From an uncultured Burkholderiales bacterium (GTDB lineage Bacteria > Pseudomonadota > Gammaproteobacteria > Burkholderiales > Burkholderiaceae_C), in NCBI GenBank assembly GCA_903842945.1, contig CAIMNS010000108.1, forward strand, positions 1 to 43,477: a stretch of 43,477 nucleotides of DNA, written 5' to 3'. Under the pieces are notes generated by a model, which worked only from the letters and a program-made list of their open reading frames with translations, was not told where the DNA came from and did not search any database. The translations under genes and the position numbers were made by a program. Shown in pieces: positions 8,201 to 18,410 of the stretch. Position 1 is the first letter of the stretch; each line of letters opens with the position of its first letter.

Positions 8201-8986
8201 TTAGGACATCACTTCGCCACCTGAGATTGACAGTGCTTGGCCATTGGTACTTTGAGAATGGTCGTGGCAAAGTAAAAGAACTTGCTGTGCCACTTCTTCA
8301 GGTGTGATCAACCTGCGTTGAGGGTTGTTTTTGATCAACTCCGTAAGTGCTTGATTGGGGCTAAGATGAGTTTTTTCTACAATGGTCTTCAAGCTTTCCG
8401 AGACAAGGTCGGTGTCGGTAAAGCCAGGGCATATGGCATTGAAAGTAATTTGACTTTTAGCAAACTCTAAAGCCAATGACCTAGTCAGTCCAAGAACACC
8501 ATGTTTGGCTGCAGTATAGGCACTGACATAAGGGTACCCCTTTTGTCCAGCTGTACTTGCAATGTTGATCACTCGCGCATAGTTCAATTTCAACATGTCT
8601 TCAACGACAGCTTGAGTACAAATGAATGTGCCATTCAGATTCACGTCTAGCATGGCTTTAAGATCTAGCAGGGTGGTCTTTTGAAAAGAGGCGCTGTGCG
8701 CTTGTCCTGCATTGTTGACCAACACGGCAATTGGTCCAAATAAAGCTGCTGCTTTTGTAAAAGTCCCTTGAACGGATAGTTCCTTGGTGACGTCGCATTC
8801 AAAAAATTGAACTTCACAATTTTTTTGAAGAAGAGATTGGACTTCTCGTAAATTGTTTGAATTGCGTCCTATCAAGGTTAGTTTTGAAACATGTTGGCTT
8901 ATTTCAATAGCAATGGCTCGACCAATGCCCTTTCCCGCTCCGGTAATGAGCGCATGAGAAGGTTTTAATTTAGAAAATGTGATCAT
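8201..8986 (-). CDS. SDR oxidoreductase, 3-hydroxyacyl-CoA dehydrogenase type
   Basis: A 261-residue classical short-chain dehydrogenase/reductase. Seen: nucleotide-binding TGAGKGIG at residues 15-22, NNAG at 91-94, and the catalytic set Ser144, Tyr157 and Lys161 (YTAAK). C-terminal NGQALSISGG is the usual end. It sits directly after the monooxygenase/reductase gene, two bases apart, and before the MarR gene. In the anthranilate-CoA pathway an SDR of this kind could oxidise a 3-hydroxyacyl-CoA or a cyclohexyl alcohol intermediate; the sequence does not say which. Cofactor preference (NAD or NADP) is not resolved. Confidence 0.88.
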   Translation of the reverse strand: MITFSKLKPSHALITGAGKGIGRAIAIEISQHVSKLTLIGRNSNNLREVQSLLQKNCEVQFFECDVTKELSVQGTFTKAAALFGPIAVLVNNAGQAHSASFQKTTLLDLKAMLDVNLNGTFICTQAVVEDMLKLNYARVINIASTAGQKGYPYVSAYTAAKHGVLGLTRSLALEFAKSQITFNAICPGFTDTDLVSESLKTIVEKTHLSPNQALTELIKNNPQRRLITPEEVAQQVLLLCHDHSQSTNGQALSISGGEVMS

Positions 8987-8988
8987 GC

Positions 8989-11343
8989 TTATATCTCTGT
9001 GTCCAATTTCGCTTTGAGTGAGCTTGAGGAGTTACTTTGAGTACTGAGCATTTTTTCTCGCTCTAGATTTCTTTCTAGTTGAACTTTTCCTGATAGGTAG
9101 GGTTTTGGCCAATCAAGATCAAAGAATCCAATTTTTGCTGCTTCGTTGAGTGTCCAATGCGGATTGGCCAGGTGAGGTCTTGCAACTGCACATAAATCAG
9201 CTCGACCTGAAGCAATGATGCTGTTGACCTGGTCTGCATCTGAAATAGCGCCTACTGCAATGGTTGGAATTTGTGCCTCTTGTCTGACTCTGTCAGACAT
9301 AGGCGTTTGAAACATGCGCCCGTAGACGGGTTTCTCTTCTTTGCTCACTTGTCCAGATGAGCAGTCAATGATGTCCGCACCTGCGATTTTGAAATACTTT
9401 GCAATCATGACGGCATCATCAGGCGTTATGCCACCCTCGACCCAGTCATGGGTAGAAATTCTGACGGAAATGGGTAATTTTGATGGCCAGACATCCCGAA
9501 TGGCTTTAAAAACTTCTAATGGATATTTGAGTCGGGCCTTTAATTCCCCTCCATATTCATCCGTTCTTTGGTTGGTGAGTGGTGAAATAAAAGAGGACAG
9601 TAAATAGCCGTGAGCGCAGTGCAACTCCAACCAATCAAAGCCCGCCTCTATGGCTAGCAGAGTTGAACTGACAAATTCTTGCTTGACTTGATCCATCTGC
9701 TTCAAGTTGATCTCGTGGGACCAGTGACTTTGGTGGGGAACGTACTGTTGCTTAGACGCTGAGTACAAGGGCCAATTGTCGTCATCAAGAGGTTGGTCAA
9801 TGCCATCCCATGCAAGCTTGGTTGAGCCTTTAGCACCTGAGTGTCCAAGTTGAATACCAATTTTTGCATCTGTGTTGAGATGAACAAATTCGACAATTCT
9901 TTGCCAAGCCTTGGCTTGATCTTGGTTCCAAATACCTGGGCAGCCAGGGGTAATTCGAGCTTGGGGAGAAACACAAGTCATCTCTGTCATCACCAAGGCA
10001 GCCCCTCCCATCGCTCGTGCGCCTAGGTGAACCAAGTGGTAGTCCTCTGGCATACCATTCACGCATGAATATTGAGCCATGGGTGAGACGACAACACGAT
10101 TTTTCAGGGTCAGTTCACGTAACTTAAAAGGTGTGAACATCGGAGGTGGAGGCATTTTAGATTTTGCTCCTTGTGTGCCCGCTCTAGACGCGAACCAAGT
10201 TTCAAAGTCTTCAACGTACTTTTGATCTCGTAGTCTTAGATTTTCATGGCTGATACGCTGACTGCGTGTCAGCAAGGAGTAGGCAAATTGATGCACTGGC
10301 AAATGCATGTAGCGTTCAATGTTTTCAAACCACTCGGTTGAATTTCTAGCCGCATTTTGTATTTTTAAAACTTCAACACTTCTAAGAGCCTGGTAAATCT
10401 CTAAAGCTGCAGTCAGATTGCCTTGGTTGTTGGCAATGCATTTGGCCAATTCAATGGAGTCCTCTAGTGCAAGCTTGGTCCCCGAGCCAATGGAGAAGTG
10501 GGCTGTGTGCGCTGCATCTCCCATCAACACGACGGGCGCATGGCCATTGTGATGTACCCAATTTTCGCAGATGACTCTGGGGAATTTGATCCACTGGCTC
10601 GAACCCCTTAAGTGTTCTGCGTTGGACAGCAAGGCGTGACCGTCTAAATGTTGGGCGAACAGTTTTTCACAAAAAGCGATGGATTCCTCTTTGCTGAACC
10701 TATCTAAGCCCTCTTGGAGCCAAGTCTCCTCGGTGGTCTCGACAATGAAAGTCGAGAGTTCGCTGTCAAATTGATAGCAATGCGCTTGGTACCAACCATG
10801 ATGTGTTTTTTCAAATGCAAATGTGAATGCTTCAAACAGCTTGGCGGTTCCTAACCATACAAACCTACATTTTCGAACATCGATGTTGGGTTTGTAAGTT
10901 TGCGCGTATTTTGTTCTGATGCGACTATTGAGGCCATCGCAAGCAATGATCAAGTCTGCGTCTTCAAAGGATTCGTCGTCCGTTACATCCTGGTCAAACA
11001 GGAGGGACACACCTTCTTCTAGGCAACGGTTTTGTAAGATGTTGAGCAGTCTTTTTCGACCAATGCCACAAAAACCGTGCCCGCTAGATCGACTGACCTC
11101 ACCATGGGCCCGCACTTCGATGTCATCCCAATGGTTAAAAGAGGCAAGAATTTCTTGCGCACTTTTCTTATCTGCTTTCTCAAGATTGCCAAGTGTTTGG
11201 TCTGAAAAAACAACGCCCCAACCAAATGTGTCAAAGGGCTTGTTTCTCTCAATGACGGTGATATCGTGATTGGTGTTTTGCATTTTCATCAACAACGAGA
11301 AGTACAGACCCGCTGGTCCTCCACCAATGCATACGATTTTCAT
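8989..11343 (-). CDS. 2-aminobenzoyl-CoA monooxygenase/reductase-type fusion (flavin hydroxylase + OYE domain)
   Basis: A 784-residue two-domain flavoprotein. Domain 1 (residues 1 to about 395) is a class A flavin monooxygenase: CIGGGPAGLYFS at 5-16 and the second FAD motif GDAAHTAHFSIGSG at 275-288. Domain 2 (about 400-745) is an Old-Yellow-Enzyme/2,4-dienoyl-CoA-reductase type barrel: FTPFKLRELTLKNRVVVSPM, ELHCAHGYLLSSF at 573-585, and NQRTDEYGG at 591-599. This fusion is the architecture of 2-aminobenzoyl-CoA monooxygenase/reductase from Azoarcus evansii, which hydroxylates at C5 and reduces the ring to 2-amino-5-oxocyclohex-1-ene carboxyl-CoA. Databases often label such proteins bifunctional salicylyl-CoA 5-hydroxylase/oxidoreductase; the reductase domain favours the anthranilate role. 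It is the promoter-proximal gene, with a good ribosome binding site (AAAGGGG) just upstream of the ATG. Confidence 0.9.
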   Translation of the reverse strand: MKIVCIGGGPAGLYFSLLMKMQNTNHDITVIERNKPFDTFGWGVVFSDQTLGNLEKADKKSAQEILASFNHWDDIEVRAHGEVSRSSGHGFCGIGRKRLLNILQNRCLEEGVSLLFDQDVTDDESFEDADLIIACDGLNSRIRTKYAQTYKPNIDVRKCRFVWLGTAKLFEAFTFAFEKTHHGWYQAHCYQFDSELSTFIVETTEETWLQEGLDRFSKEESIAFCEKLFAQHLDGHALLSNAEHLRGSSQWIKFPRVICENWVHHNGHAPVVLMGDAAHTAHFSIGSGTKLALEDSIELAKCIANNQGNLTAALEIYQALRSVEVLKIQNAARNSTEWFENIERYMHLPVHQFAYSLLTRSQRISHENLRLRDQKYVEDFETWFASRAGTQGAKSKMPPPPMFTPFKLRELTLKNRVVVSPMAQYSCVNGMPEDYHLVHLGARAMGGAALVMTEMTCVSPQARITPGCPGIWNQDQAKAWQRIVEFVHLNTDAKIGIQLGHSGAKGSTKLAWDGIDQPLDDDNWPLYSASKQQYVPHQSHWSHEINLKQMDQVKQEFVSSTLLAIEAGFDWLELHCAHGYLLSSFISPLTNQRTDEYGGELKARLKYPLEVFKAIRDVWPSKLPISVRISTHDWVEGGITPDDAVMIAKYFKIAGADIIDCSSGQVSKEEKPVYGRMFQTPMSDRVRQEAQIPTIAVGAISDADQVNSIIASGRADLCAVARPHLANPHWTLNEAAKIGFFDLDWPKPYLSGKVQLERNLEREKMLSTQSNSSSSLKAKLDTEI

Positions 11344-11352
11344 GAGACCCCT

Positions 11353-11381
11353 TTAAATTAATCAAATTAGATTTAATTTAA
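11353..11381. promoter_or_regulatory. AT-rich inverted repeat just upstream of the monooxygenase/reductase start
   Basis: Two nine-base arms, TTAAATTAA (11353-11361) and TTAATTTAA (11373-11381), are perfect inverted repeats separated by eleven bases, beginning ten bases from the start codon of the minus-strand operon. It could be a second operator or simply an AT-rich leader; the arms are low-complexity, so the call is weak. Confidence 0.35.
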
Positions 11382-11390
11382 TTCAAAATT

Positions 11391-11409
11391 ATTTAGCTGT
11401 CAACTAAAT
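11391..11409. promoter_or_regulatory. Candidate MarR operator palindrome
   Basis: The 19-base sequence ATTTAGCTGTCAACTAAAT is a palindrome centred at 11400 with one mismatched pair (arms ATTTAGCTG and CAACTAAAT; 8 of 9 pairs match). Size and AT-rich, TTAG/CTAA character fit MarR-family operators. It lies 48 bases upstream of the start of the monooxygenase/reductase gene, in the region shared with the divergent TRAP operon. A further half-site-like CAGCTAAA at 11416-11423 repeats the left arm in inverted orientation (TTTAGCTG at 11392-11399). The MarR gene is in the adjacent operon. Confidence 0.6.
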
Positions 11410-11670
11410 TTAAAGCAGCTAAAGTGAGTATATTAGTATTAATAATCTGTTGTAATGGCTTGTCTTAACAAAAATAAACGCATCAAACGCATTGAAGGGA
11501 ACGTCCGCTCTTTCAATTAAGAGCACTTTGAATCATCAAAATACCATGCTTGTATTCATTCAAAACGCATCATCTTGGGGGTGGGTAATCACCTTAGGGT
11601 ATAAGCCAATATAAAGACATAGAAAGATAAACATAATAAAAACTCCTTTATCAAATGTTCATTGAAGTGA

Positions 11671-12669
<999 letters not shown>

Positions 12670-12678
12670 GCCTTTCTG

Positions 12679-13206
12679 ATGGATCGATTGTCCCTCCTGT
12701 TTGGGCGGTTCATTGAAGCCTTGGCGGCTTTTGGTTGTGCACTTCTTTTTGCAATGATGCTCATCATTGTGGGGGACGTGCTCTTGCGTGACCTGGCCAT
12801 TTCCTTCTTACCCAAAGGGCTTGCATGGAGCAATGAGGTGTCTGAACTGACGCTGTACTTGATCACCATGTGTGTTGCTCCATGGTTGCTCAGGCAAGGG
12901 CAGCACATTCGAGTGGACATAGTTTTGCAAGTCATTCCAGCCAAACTCGCTTGGTATTTAGAGTGGTTAGGAGATCTCATTGGCTTTTTATGCTGTTTCA
13001 CGATCATGGTCTTTTCTTTTAAGGCCAGCTTGAGCAGTTATCAATCCGGCGCCTTGAGCATCAAGACACTTGTCACACCGGAATGGTGGAGCTTGGCGCC
13101 TTTGTCGTTTGTATTTATGCTTTTAAGCATGGAGATGATTTTTCGCATGAGACGTCTCTACCAAGGGCCAAGAGGGCCAAGACATGACGCGGTCAGTGCT
13201 TCGTGA
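12679..13206 (+). CDS. dctQ: TRAP transporter small permease, DctQ family
   Basis: A 175-residue membrane protein with four predicted spans (about residues 13-35, 55-72, 92-112, 133-150). WSNEVSELTLYLITMCVAPW followed by RQGQHIRVDIV is the conserved DctQ pattern (acidic residues, then a basic-rich loop). It bridges DctP and DctM in the Na+-driven TRAP system. Its start is nine bases after the dctP stop and dctM follows 37 bases on, so the three genes form one operon in the standard P-Q-M order. Confidence 0.9.
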   Translation: MDRLSLLFGRFIEALAAFGCALLFAMMLIIVGDVLLRDLAISFLPKGLAWSNEVSELTLYLITMCVAPWLLRQGQHIRVDIVLQVIPAKLAWYLEWLGDLIGFLCCFTIMVFSFKASLSSYQSGALSIKTLVTPEWWSLAPLSFVFMLLSMEMIFRMRRLYQGPRGPRHDAVSAS

Positions 13207-13243
13207 TGAATTGCTATTGTTTTTTGAATCCAATGCTTGACTT

Positions 13244-14563
13244 ATGAATAATTGGCAAATCGCCGCATGGCTGATGTTGGGTGGGTCGACCGTCTTGTTG
13301 TTCATCGGTATGCCCGTTGCTCTTACATTCATCTCGATCAATATCTTGGGTGCTTGGTTGTACATGGGTGGTGAACCCGGATTGATCCAGCTTGCAAGAA
13401 GTAGCGTGAGTTCCGTCGCAGCCTTTTCACTCACGCCCATTCCCTTATTCGTTTTGATGGGCGAAATTCTCTTTCACACAGGCCTTGCGCTTAAGGTCAT
13501 CGAAGGTATTGAGCGTCTGATTGTCAAAGTACCCGGTCGACTTTCTGTGGTTGCCGTGGTCGCTGGGACTGTTTTTTCAGCCATTTCAGGTTCAACCATC
13601 GCCACCACTGCGATGCTTGGTTCATTGATGCTTCCCGTGATGCTAGCGCGTGGATACCACCCAACCATTGCTGCAGGCCCTATCATGGCCATTGGTGCAG
13701 TGGATATGTTGATACCTCCCTCAGCGCTGACGGTCTTGTTGGGTTCGCTCTCAGGCATCTCTATTTCTAAATTGTTGATTGGCGGCGTGATGCCAGGTAT
13801 GGTCCTATCGATCGCTTTTGTTTTGTGGATCATTGCGCGAGTCAGTATCTCTCCCGAATTGGCTCCAGAGGACAAAGACGAGGTCCGTTACCATGGCTGG
13901 CAGCGTTGGAGCCTCTTTTTTGGTTATGTTTTACCCACTTTATCAATTTTTGGAATTGTGGTGGGTGCTTTGGCCATGGGTTGGGCCACCCCTACGGAAT
14001 GTGCTGCAGTAGGAGCGTTTGCCACCATGCTGCTGGCTCTCATGTACAGGGTCTTGAGCTTGGATGCAATGGTTAAAAGTTTGAAAGGGACGGCCGGTAT
14101 TTCTGGAATGATTTTGTTCATCATTTTAGGCGCGACGACATTTGCCCAAATATTGTCCTTTTCCGGCGCGAGCACGGGCATGGTTCAGTTCATCACAGGT
14201 CAAGGCTTATCAACCAATTTCATCGTTGTTGGGATGATGCTGATTTTGATTTTTCTGGGTATTTTTGTTGATCAAGTCAGCATGATGATGATCACCTTAC
14301 CTATTTTTATGCCACTGGTTCAGTCGCTTGGCATTGATCCAATTTGGTTTGGGGTGATGTTTTTAATTTGTATGCAGCTTGGACTCTTGCTGCCACCTCA
14401 TGGTCTGTTGCTCATGACCATGCGTGGTGTTGCACCTGCCAGCGTCACCATGGGCCATATTTTTATGGCCGTGGTGCCCTACGTGGCGATGAGCATGTTG
14501 TTGTTGGTGGCAGTCTTTTTTATGCCAAGCATTGCAACTTGGTTGCCTCAATTGATTGGCTAG
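13244..14563 (+). CDS. dctM: TRAP transporter large permease, DctM family
   Basis: A 439-residue integral membrane protein with about 12 spans. Seen: SGSTIATTAMLGSLMLPVMLARGY and PPSALTVLLGSLSGISI, both typical of DctM, and the C-terminal second repeat with DQVSMMMITLPIF and PPHGLLLMTMRG. It is the transport channel of the TRAP system. Length is normal for the family. The gene is followed by 139 bases without features and then a convergent MFS gene; no terminator hairpin was recognised there. Confidence 0.93.
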   Translation: MNNWQIAAWLMLGGSTVLLFIGMPVALTFISINILGAWLYMGGEPGLIQLARSSVSSVAAFSLTPIPLFVLMGEILFHTGLALKVIEGIERLIVKVPGRLSVVAVVAGTVFSAISGSTIATTAMLGSLMLPVMLARGYHPTIAAGPIMAIGAVDMLIPPSALTVLLGSLSGISISKLLIGGVMPGMVLSIAFVLWIIARVSISPELAPEDKDEVRYHGWQRWSLFFGYVLPTLSIFGIVVGALAMGWATPTECAAVGAFATMLLALMYRVLSLDAMVKSLKGTAGISGMILFIILGATTFAQILSFSGASTGMVQFITGQGLSTNFIVVGMMLILIFLGIFVDQVSMMMITLPIFMPLVQSLGIDPIWFGVMFLICMQLGLLLPPHGLLLMTMRGVAPASVTMGHIFMAVVPYVAMSMLLLVAVFFMPSIATWLPQLIG

Positions 14564-14702
14564 TTTTTAACAATTTCTTTAATCCAGAGAGTCTGAAGAG
14601 GGCGGATTGTCAGCAAACCATTTTCATGGTGAATTGCGCTCCTGTATCAAGACTCAACCTGGTAAGCGCAAGTCAACGCGTTCATTTTTTCTTAAGATAC
14701 TT

Positions 14703-15887
14703 TTAATCTTTGTATTTAAGACGAAAGATCAAAAATCCCAATGACAATCCAATGATGATCAGTAAGATCAAAGACCAAGCGTTCAAAAGGGTCCAGCCTT
14801 GAGTCGTCACCAATGCACCAGAGCCAAAAGAGGTGAGTGCCATGGTCGAAAACACAAAGAAATTGATGGCCGCTTGAGCCTTGTTCTTTTCTTCAGGCCT
14901 GTAAGTTGACATTGCCATGGTGGTAGCACCTGTAAAGAGGAAGTTCCATCCCACCCCCAAACATACCAAAGCGCCTAGAAAGTGACTCAAATCTTCTCCG
15001 TTGAGTGCAATGGCCACGCACAGAAAATTCAAAAGAAGACCTGTCACCATGATGTTTACTTTTCCAAACCTTTTGATCAACGAGCCTGTAAAAAATCCTG
15101 GTGCAAACATGCTGATCACGTGAAACTCCAAGACCAATGCTGTGCTCGAAAAGGGGTGACCACATACCTCCATGGCAAGAGGTGTTGCTGCCATGAGCAA
15201 GTTCATGATGCCGTAGCCTAGGGATGCACAAATGGCTGATACGATGAAAATGGGCTGTGAAATGATGTCTTGGATGGGTCTTTGAGTTTGAGCACCTGCA
15301 GGATTGCTCACTTCAACGGGAAAGCGTATGAATTGCATCAAGATCACGCCAATTAAACCGACCAACGTTAAAGTGATATAAGCGCCCACAAATGGCACGG
15401 GAAGCACATTCTTTGTCCAAGATGCCAAGTTAGGTCCAACGATGGCACCCAAAATCCCGCCAGCCAAGACCCAAGAAATGGCTTTTTCTTTGTGTTCCTC
15501 AGTTGTCAATTCTGTTGCTGCAAAGCGATAAAGTTGAGCATTTGCACTGTAAAAACCAGCAATCAAGGTGCCCGTGGTCAAAAGCCAGAAATTTTTGCTC
15601 CAAGCCGCGTACGCACAAATCAAAGAGGAAAAAATTGCTACAACAAGCCCCAGCTGAAATGAGCGCCTACGGCCAAAACGCGTTTGAGCTTTGGAGACCA
15701 GGGAGGTTGAAAGTGCACTTCCAACCACATAACCCATCACCGGCAGCGTGGCCATCCAGGCAATGGGGGTCAGGCCAAGGCCCACCAACCCATTGATCGC
15801 AATGAAGGTGACATTGTTGGTGAGAAACAAGCCTTGACAGGCAATGAGCAAGAGAAGATTTTTATTTAGAAAGGACGATGGCTGCAT
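14703..15887 (-). CDS. MFS transporter
   Basis: A 394-residue protein with about twelve predicted membrane spans in two halves. Between spans 2 and 3 it has a loop with TRFGRRRSFQLG, the major facilitator signature region, and in the second half KRFGKVNIMVTG in the matching place. The N-terminus enters the membrane directly (NKNLLLLIACQG). Substrate cannot be predicted; the family includes many drug and metabolite exporters. It is transcribed toward the TRAP operon and stands alone. The 218 bases upstream (15888-16105) hold its promoter; I see no clear motif. Confidence 0.88.
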   Translation of the reverse strand: MQPSSFLNKNLLLLIACQGLFLTNNVTFIAINGLVGLGLTPIAWMATLPVMGYVVGSALSTSLVSKAQTRFGRRRSFQLGLVVAIFSSLICAYAAWSKNFWLLTTGTLIAGFYSANAQLYRFAATELTTEEHKEKAISWVLAGGILGAIVGPNLASWTKNVLPVPFVGAYITLTLVGLIGVILMQFIRFPVEVSNPAGAQTQRPIQDIISQPIFIVSAICASLGYGIMNLLMAATPLAMEVCGHPFSSTALVLEFHVISMFAPGFFTGSLIKRFGKVNIMVTGLLLNFLCVAIALNGEDLSHFLGALVCLGVGWNFLFTGATTMAMSTYRPEEKNKAQAAINFFVFSTMALTSFGSGALVTTQGWTLLNAWSLILLIIIGLSLGFLIFRLKYKD

Positions 15888-16105
15888 GAAAGACTTAAGG
15901 TTAGTAACTTGAACAGAACTTGCACTTCAGTGTAACACCCATGTATTCTGAGTCCCCAGCAGATGCTCAAGTCCGTCATCGGTGCTCATCGAGATTTGTT
16001 GTTAAGGGCGTCGAGAAAGTCGACGGGGATGTCAAAAGAGTTGACTTTGAACAGAAGTTTTTGAGAGCAAGTCCATCGATCGAAGTGAGCGCTATCGCGC
16101 TATGT

Positions 16106-17059
16106 TCAGAGCAATTGTTTTGCAATGAAATTCTTCACTGTTTGACGTGCAAGATCAGTTTGGGCGCTTTCTTTTGCGACCCACTCATGCTCGCTTTTCT
16201 CGAAAATCAAGTATGTACATTCACCCCCCGCCGCTTGATAGCTTTGGGCAAAAATTCTTTGGCTCTCAGGCAGAACATTGTCATCCAATTCTCCTTGCAT
16301 GATCAACAAAGGAATCAGTTTTTTTGGTGCCAATTTTTTATCCAATATGGCTTGCGGGCTAGATTCAAAAATACTGTCCCAGGGCTTGAAATAATTCAAG
16401 TTGTTTTTGATCATGTTTTCGCGTTGATGCTTCAGGGCGTTTTCGTACCTGGCTGGAGGATTGCTAATGGGAGAGCGAGTTGCTAGGTAGGAGAAAGAGG
16501 CGTCCAGTTGTGGATTAGGAGCAAAAGGAATTTTCGCGTAAAGAGCTTCATTGGGTTTAAGGCTTAGCAGTTCAGCGACATGTCCTCCGCTAGAGCTTCC
16601 GTAAACGCCCAGCGTGGTGACGTCACCTCGCCATTGTTTGGCATTGTGTTTGACCCATCTGATCGCATAATGGGCATCTTGAACATTCGCTGGGTAGGGC
16701 CGGTCTCCAGCCAGAGTCAAATCAACCGCAATGACCAATACCCCGCTTTTGGCAATCGCGCTGTCCATCGGCTCCTCGGCAAAACGATCTTTGTTGTTCC
16801 ATGCGCCACCGTGAAAGTCAATCAAAGTAGGAAAAGGACCAGAACCCTTGGGTTGGTAGATTCTGGCTTTGAGGGATCGACCGGTTTCGGTTTTGAGGTA
16901 GTCGACTTCGGTGATATCGATGGCTACTTGAGCGTTGGGGTCATAATTCAATTTGGGCTTGGTGCTTTGCGCAAGACAAAGAGACAAGCTTGATAAGCCC
17001 ATGAAAGTCATCAAAAGTTTAAATATCACACTACGGATGTACGTGTTAGAGGGATTCAT
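16106..17059 (-). CDS. Secreted alpha/beta-hydrolase (carboxylesterase-like)
   Basis: A 317-residue hydrolase with an N-terminal signal peptide (hydrophobic stretch about residues 11-29, cleavage near CLAQS). Seen: the oxyanion-hole motif DFHGGAW (81-87), nucleophile elbow GSSSG (154-158, Ser156), an acidic residue in GELDDNVLP and His in SEHEWV near the C-terminus, giving a complete catalytic triad. Resembles BD-FAE/hormone-sensitive-lipase-like esterases. Periplasmic ester hydrolysis is likely; substrate unknown. It has no obvious operon partner. Confidence 0.85.
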   Translation of the reverse strand: MNPSNTYIRSVIFKLLMTFMGLSSLSLCLAQSTKPKLNYDPNAQVAIDITEVDYLKTETGRSLKARIYQPKGSGPFPTLIDFHGGAWNNKDRFAEEPMDSAIAKSGVLVIAVDLTLAGDRPYPANVQDAHYAIRWVKHNAKQWRGDVTTLGVYGSSSGGHVAELLSLKPNEALYAKIPFAPNPQLDASFSYLATRSPISNPPARYENALKHQRENMIKNNLNYFKPWDSIFESSPQAILDKKLAPKKLIPLLIMQGELDDNVLPESQRIFAQSYQAAGGECTYLIFEKSEHEWVAKESAQTDLARQTVKNFIAKQLL

Positions 17060-17170
17060 GGCTTGGTCTTTCGGCTCAAATATTTATGATCCTATTATGG
17101 GTGAAATCACAGTGAAAATTTACAGTGAAACTGCTCGATCTCATCGGTATTAACACCCATAGCCACGGCT

Positions 17171-17479
17171 TTAAAGGGTCTTTAAAAGTGCAAGCATTTC
17201 TTGGGAACTGATTGATTGGACCTTCAGTCTTTTGAAATGACTTTTCTCTCCGCTCAGCAGCTCAAAACAAGACTTATTGAGCCCAAGCGTTTTGGCAAAC
17301 CATTTGATCAATTCTTCGTTGGCTTTGCCCTCTATGGGGGGTGAAGAAATCCGCACTTTCAATCGTTCAGCGTGTTGCCCTTGAATTTCCGTTTTCTTTG
17401 CGCCCGCTTGGCAATGAAGGGCGAGTTCTAGCCATTGCTCCGTTTTGTTGTTGTTTTCCTTGAGCCAAATCGGATTCAT
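17171..17479 (-). CDS. DUF167 (YggU) family protein
   Basis: A roughly 102-residue protein with the DUF167 core: LHCQAGAKKTEIQG, then LKVRISSPPIEGKANEELIKWFAKTLG, the family's signature. Its biochemical function is not established. I use the ATG at 17479; an in-frame TTG at 17489-17491 is possible but less likely. It is divergent from the P-loop kinase-like gene at 17549, with 69 bases between. Confidence 0.85.
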   Translation of the reverse strand: MNPIWLKENNNKTEQWLELALHCQAGAKKTEIQGQHAERLKVRISSPPIEGKANEELIKWFAKTLGLNKSCFELLSGEKSHFKRLKVQSISSQEMLALLKTL

Positions 17480-17548
17480 GTCTGAGGCCAATAAAATTAT
17501 TGATGAATTCAGTTTAATATAGAAGCCTATGTACCAGTTGAAAAAGTC

Positions 17549-18130
17549 ATGGGTAAATTAATCATTTTTGCGGGCCATTCAGGTACAGGAAAAACCACGC
17601 TTGCCAAACTCGCCATGCCCGAGCTGATCAAGAAATGTCAGCATCCCTTCATTTTTTTAGACAAAGATACCGTGTATGGAACCTTCAGTTCGCACCTTTT
17701 GGGCTTGCTGACAGGCAATGAGCAAGATCGCGACAGCCCCTATTATTTAGATCATTTCAGGGATTGGGAATATTCAGGTTTGATAGATATTGCCAGAGAA
17801 AATTTAGCACTAGATGCGGACGTGATCCTGGTTGGACCGTTTTCCAAAGAAATTCAATCCTTGCGCTTGTTTGATATTGCTTCTCTTGGTTTGCCTAGTC
17901 AAACACAGATCCAGGTGGTTTGGGTCGATTTGGAGGTCGATGAGGCCAAGAGGCGGATTGAAAAAAGAAACGATCCTAGGGATCAATGGAAAATAGAACA
18001 TTGGCAGGAATACGCAAAAAGAAGGATTGATCCTCCGCTTCACGCTCAATTGTTTCGATTTGATAATTCGCAATTCAGTCAGGCACAATTTGAAGTCCTG
18101 CTGACTCAGCTTTCGATGCCCAACACATGA
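17549..18130 (+). CDS. P-loop kinase-like ATP-binding protein (AAA_33 type)
   Basis: A 193-residue protein beginning with a Walker A motif, FAGHSGTGKTTLAK (residues 7-20). Later VILVGPF, and VVWVDLEVDEAKRRIEKRNDPRDQWK, a lid-like segment with several Arg that is typical of small-molecule kinases of the zeta-toxin/gluconokinase-like P-loop group. Substrate is unknown. The stop overlaps the start of the small membrane protein downstream (ATGA at 18127-18130), so the two are coupled. Confidence 0.78.
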   Translation: MGKLIIFAGHSGTGKTTLAKLAMPELIKKCQHPFIFLDKDTVYGTFSSHLLGLLTGNEQDRDSPYYLDHFRDWEYSGLIDIARENLALDADVILVGPFSKEIQSLRLFDIASLGLPSQTQIQVVWVDLEVDEAKRRIEKRNDPRDQWKIEHWQEYAKRRIDPPLHAQLFRFDNSQFSQAQFEVLLTQLSMPNT

Positions 18131-18321
18131 TTTTAATTGTTCGGATTTTTTTCCTTGTCGGCCTAGGCTTGGGTCTTTTTTGTTTTGTGCTTTTTTTCCA
18201 AGGTAAAGGCGATCGCTACAAGCACCTAGGTTTTAAAGTGATCATGGGCACCTTGCTTTTAACGCTAGTATTTTTTATGATAGCAATTGTGCAAAAAGTT
18301 TTTTTAGAAAATCAAGATTGA
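18127..18321 (+). CDS. Small two-span membrane protein
   Basis: A 64-residue protein with two hydrophobic segments (about residues 1-24 and 36-59) separated by a basic, polar loop QGKGDRYKHLGFK. Its ATG overlaps the stop of the upstream kinase-like gene, which supports it being real. Size and layout resemble the small DUF2909 two-span proteins of proteobacteria, but I do not claim that family. It lies 89 bases before upp. Confidence 0.6.
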   Translation: MILIVRIFFLVGLGLGLFCFVLFFQGKGDRYKHLGFKVIMGTLLLTLVFFMIAIVQKVFLENQD

Positions 18322-18410
18322 CCCTTAACTGAGAGGAAGAGGTGATAATATTTTCAAGAAACGCTTGAACTCTTGCCATTAAAGACTTATTCATTTTTAA
18401 ATTCATTCCG

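Noticed and set aside
14564-14702. Searched for a terminator or small gene between dctM and the MFS gene
   Set aside because: No hairpin with a T-run and no credible start were seen in this stretch.
15920-16486. 188-codon plus-strand reading frame
   Set aside because: It is antisense to the start of the MFS promoter region and the 3' half of the secreted hydrolase gene (16106-17059), whose triad and signal peptide are clear.
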